A stretch of DNA of 64,000 nucleotides from Calliopsis andreniformis (lineage: Eukaryota; Arthropoda; Insecta; Hymenoptera; Andrenidae), in NCBI RefSeq assembly GCF_051401765.1, contig NW_027480423.1, positions 6,882,001-6,946,000 on the forward strand, in the 5' to 3' direction. Shown here piece by piece: positions 62,531-64,000 of this stretch (position 1 is its first letter; each line of letters starts with the position of its first letter). The notes under the pieces were generated by a model. That model saw only the letters and a program-made list of their open reading frames with translations, searched no databases and was not told where the DNA came from. The translations under genes and the position numbers were made by a program.

Positions 62531-64000
62531 CAGTTTTTCCATCGTATAAAACGAATAATAGCAACCAGTGTGAAAGTTATGGTCATTTCTACGTTCCGGG
62601 CAACCTAGGCTTCACTCTAGGGCGTTGCTCCACCAGATCATACAGGTAGGGCCTTAGAAGTCAACGCCCGAAGCATAAAATACAAAATAAATATAACTGT
62701 TTTTCCATCGTATAAAACGAATAATAGCAACCAGTGTGAAAGTTATGGTCATTTCTACGTTCCGGCCAACATAGGCTTCACTCTACGGTGTTGTTCCACC
62801 AGATCGAATAGTTAGGGCCTAAGAAGTGAACGCCAGAAGCATAAAATATAATATAAATATAACAGTTTTTCCACCGTATAAAACGAATAATAGCAACCAG
62901 TGTGAAAGTTATGGTCATTTCTACGTTCCGGGCAACCTAGGCTTCACTATACGGTGTTGTTCCACCAGATCGAATAGTTTGGGCCTAAGAAGTGAACGCC
63001 AGAAGCATAAAATACAATATAAATATAACAGTTTTTCCATCGTATAAAACGAATAATAGCAACCAGTGTGAAAGTTATGGTCATTTCTACGTTCCGGGCT
63101 ACCGAGGCTTCACTCTACGGTGTTGTTCGACCAGATCGAATAGTTAGGGCCTAAGAAGTGAACGCCAGAAGCATAAAATACAATATAAATATAACAGTTT
63201 TTCCATCGTATAAATCGAATAATAGCAACCAGTGTGAAAGTTATGGTCATTTCTACGTTCCGGGCAACCTAGGCTTCACTCTAAGGCGTTGCTCCACCAG
63301 ATCAAACGGTTAGGACTTTAGAAGTCAACGCCCGAAGCATAAAATACAAAATAAATAGAACAGTTTTTCCATTGTATAAAACGGATAATTGCTACCAGTG
63401 TAACAGTTATGGTCATTTCTACGTTGCGAGCAACCTAGGCTACACCCTAGGGCGTTGCTCCAACAGATTGAATAGTTAGGGACTTAGAAGTCAACACCCC
63501 AACCATAAAATGCAAAAAAAATACGAGAGTGTTTCCATCATATAACAGGAATAATTGCAACCAGTTTGAATGTGATGGCCAATTCTACGTTCCGGGTAAC
63601 CTAGGTTTCACTCCAGGGCGTTGCCCCACCAGATCGAACAGTTACGGCCTAAGAAGTCAACGCCAGAAGCATAAAATACGATATAAATACAACAGCTTTT
63701 CCATCGTATAAAACGAATAATTGCAACCAGTGTGAAAGTAATGGTCATTTCTACGTTCCGAACACCCTAGGCGTCACTCTAGGGCGTTGCTCCACCACAT
63801 CTAATAGCTACGGCATTAGAAGTCAACGCCAGAGGCATAAAATACAATATAAATACAACAGCTTTTCAATCGCATAAAACGAATGATTGCAACCAGTGTG
63901 AAAGTAATGGTCATTTCTACATTCCGAGCAACCTAGGCTTCACTCTAGGGCGCTGCTCCACCAGATCGAATAGTTAGGTCCTTAGATGTCAACGCCAGAA
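62531..64000 (+). repeat. right-hand copy of 38488-39957
   Basis: Constant offset 24043: monomer starts 38488/62531 and T monomers 39484/63527. It includes the AATATAATATAAATATAAC, CCACCGTATAAAACG and AGTTTGGGCC variants found only in these two places. It is cut by the window edge. Differences are few, for example CTTTTCAATCGC against CTTTTCCATCGC near 63868. Confidence 0.92.

Larger units (their letters stand above)
1..64000 (+). repeat. 166-bp satellite array filling the window
   Basis: The motif CAGTTTTTCC recurs every 166 bases from position 1. Examples are 1, 167, 333, 499 and 665, and the phase can still be followed to 63361. From 1 to 63361 there are 382 monomers, mean 165.86 bp, with a net shortfall of 52 bases against a perfect 166-bp ladder. 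All monomers read in the same direction. Shared landmarks in each copy are a T-rich start, GGTCATTTCTAC near position 51, CCTAGG near 75, GCGTTG near 92 and AGCATAAAAT near 142. The consensus has 36 C and 32 G in 166 bases. No stretch longer than a few bases falls outside this pattern. Centromeric or pericentromeric location is inferred from monomer size and HOR structure; it is not shown directly. Confidence 0.98.

Noticed and set aside
1..64000. Telomere-like TTAGGG in AGTTAGGGCC of many monomers
   Set aside because: It occurs once per 166 bases and never in tandem, so it is not a telomeric array.
1..64000. CENP-B box
   Set aside because: I looked for TTCG-N4-A-N2-CGGG and its reverse complement in the consensus and common variants and found no match.
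1..64000. CRISPR array
   Set aside because: The full 166-bp unit is conserved, with no short repeat separated by unique spacers.
1..64000. Alpha satellite or another known vertebrate satellite
   Set aside because: The length is similar (166 against 171) but the landmarks are different. Length alone is no evidence of kinship.
1..64000. Preferred recombination at the CCTAGG dyad
   Set aside because: Some joins (3880-3920, 52318-52353) fall near it, but others (34873-34907, 55672-55701, 60855) lie elsewhere in the monomer, so no fixed break site is supported.
1..64000. A novel protein-based system or mobile element hidden in the window
   Set aside because: Both strands hold only satellite monomers. 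No long open frame, terminal inverted repeat, LTR or non-satellite insert was found.

Overview
The whole 64 kb window is one uninterrupted satellite DNA array. A 166-bp monomer repeats head to tail from base 1 to base 64000, about 386 copies, all in the same orientation. I found no unique sequence, transposable element, inversion, RNA gene or credible protein-coding gene. The consensus is about 41% GC and usually carries one AvrII-type CCTAGG. Its CpG content is near the random expectation: 7 CpG in the consensus against 6.9 expected from base composition. A near-nucleosome-length monomer with multi-level higher-order repeats (HORs) points to centromeric or pericentromeric heterochromatin of a eukaryote. 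I do not recognise the monomer as a named family. The lack of CpG depletion argues mildly against a heavily methylated germline, but the species cannot be fixed from this window.

Layout. Two kinds of HOR material alternate. Type A material (1-4.5 kb and 40.6-52.3 kb) is built on an ordered ten-monomer cassette, here called m1 to m10. m3 begins with a CATCATACAAAACG variant, m7 contains CATTCCACG and m8 contains GCACCCAGTG. Type B material (4.5-40.6 kb and 52.3-64.0 kb) mixes other monomer subtypes, including a 'T' subtype with a run of seven to nine A and a GTGTTTCC start. Fragments of the A cassette also appear inside the left B region, at 6.5, 9.1 and 12.1 kb.

Duplications are nested. Three-monomer (498 bp) tandem units occur at 2.16, 4.94 and 17.9 kb. 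There is a 996-bp hexamer pair at 17.9-19.9 kb, a 1328-bp octamer pair at 24.6-26.9 kb and a 2325-bp offset pair at 12.8/15.2 kb. An 8623-bp tandem duplication covers 22.15-30.78 and 30.78-38.24 kb, and its second copy lacks exactly seven monomers. The type A HOR is present four times at 40.6-52.2 kb. Above these, the left B block from 17.34 to 39.96 kb is collinear with the right B block from 52.34 to 64.00 kb. The offset falls from 34,992 to 24,043 because whole monomers were lost or gained. Most offset changes between copies are whole multiples of 166, the signature of in-register unequal exchange.

The short open frames (60-103 codons) are by-products of the repeat. Many start at GTG, and their predicted peptides are the same peptide repeated with each copy of the monomer subtype. 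No gene is annotated. The notable content is the HOR architecture itself. Monomer phase in all entries starts at the CAGTTTTTCC motif or its equivalent.
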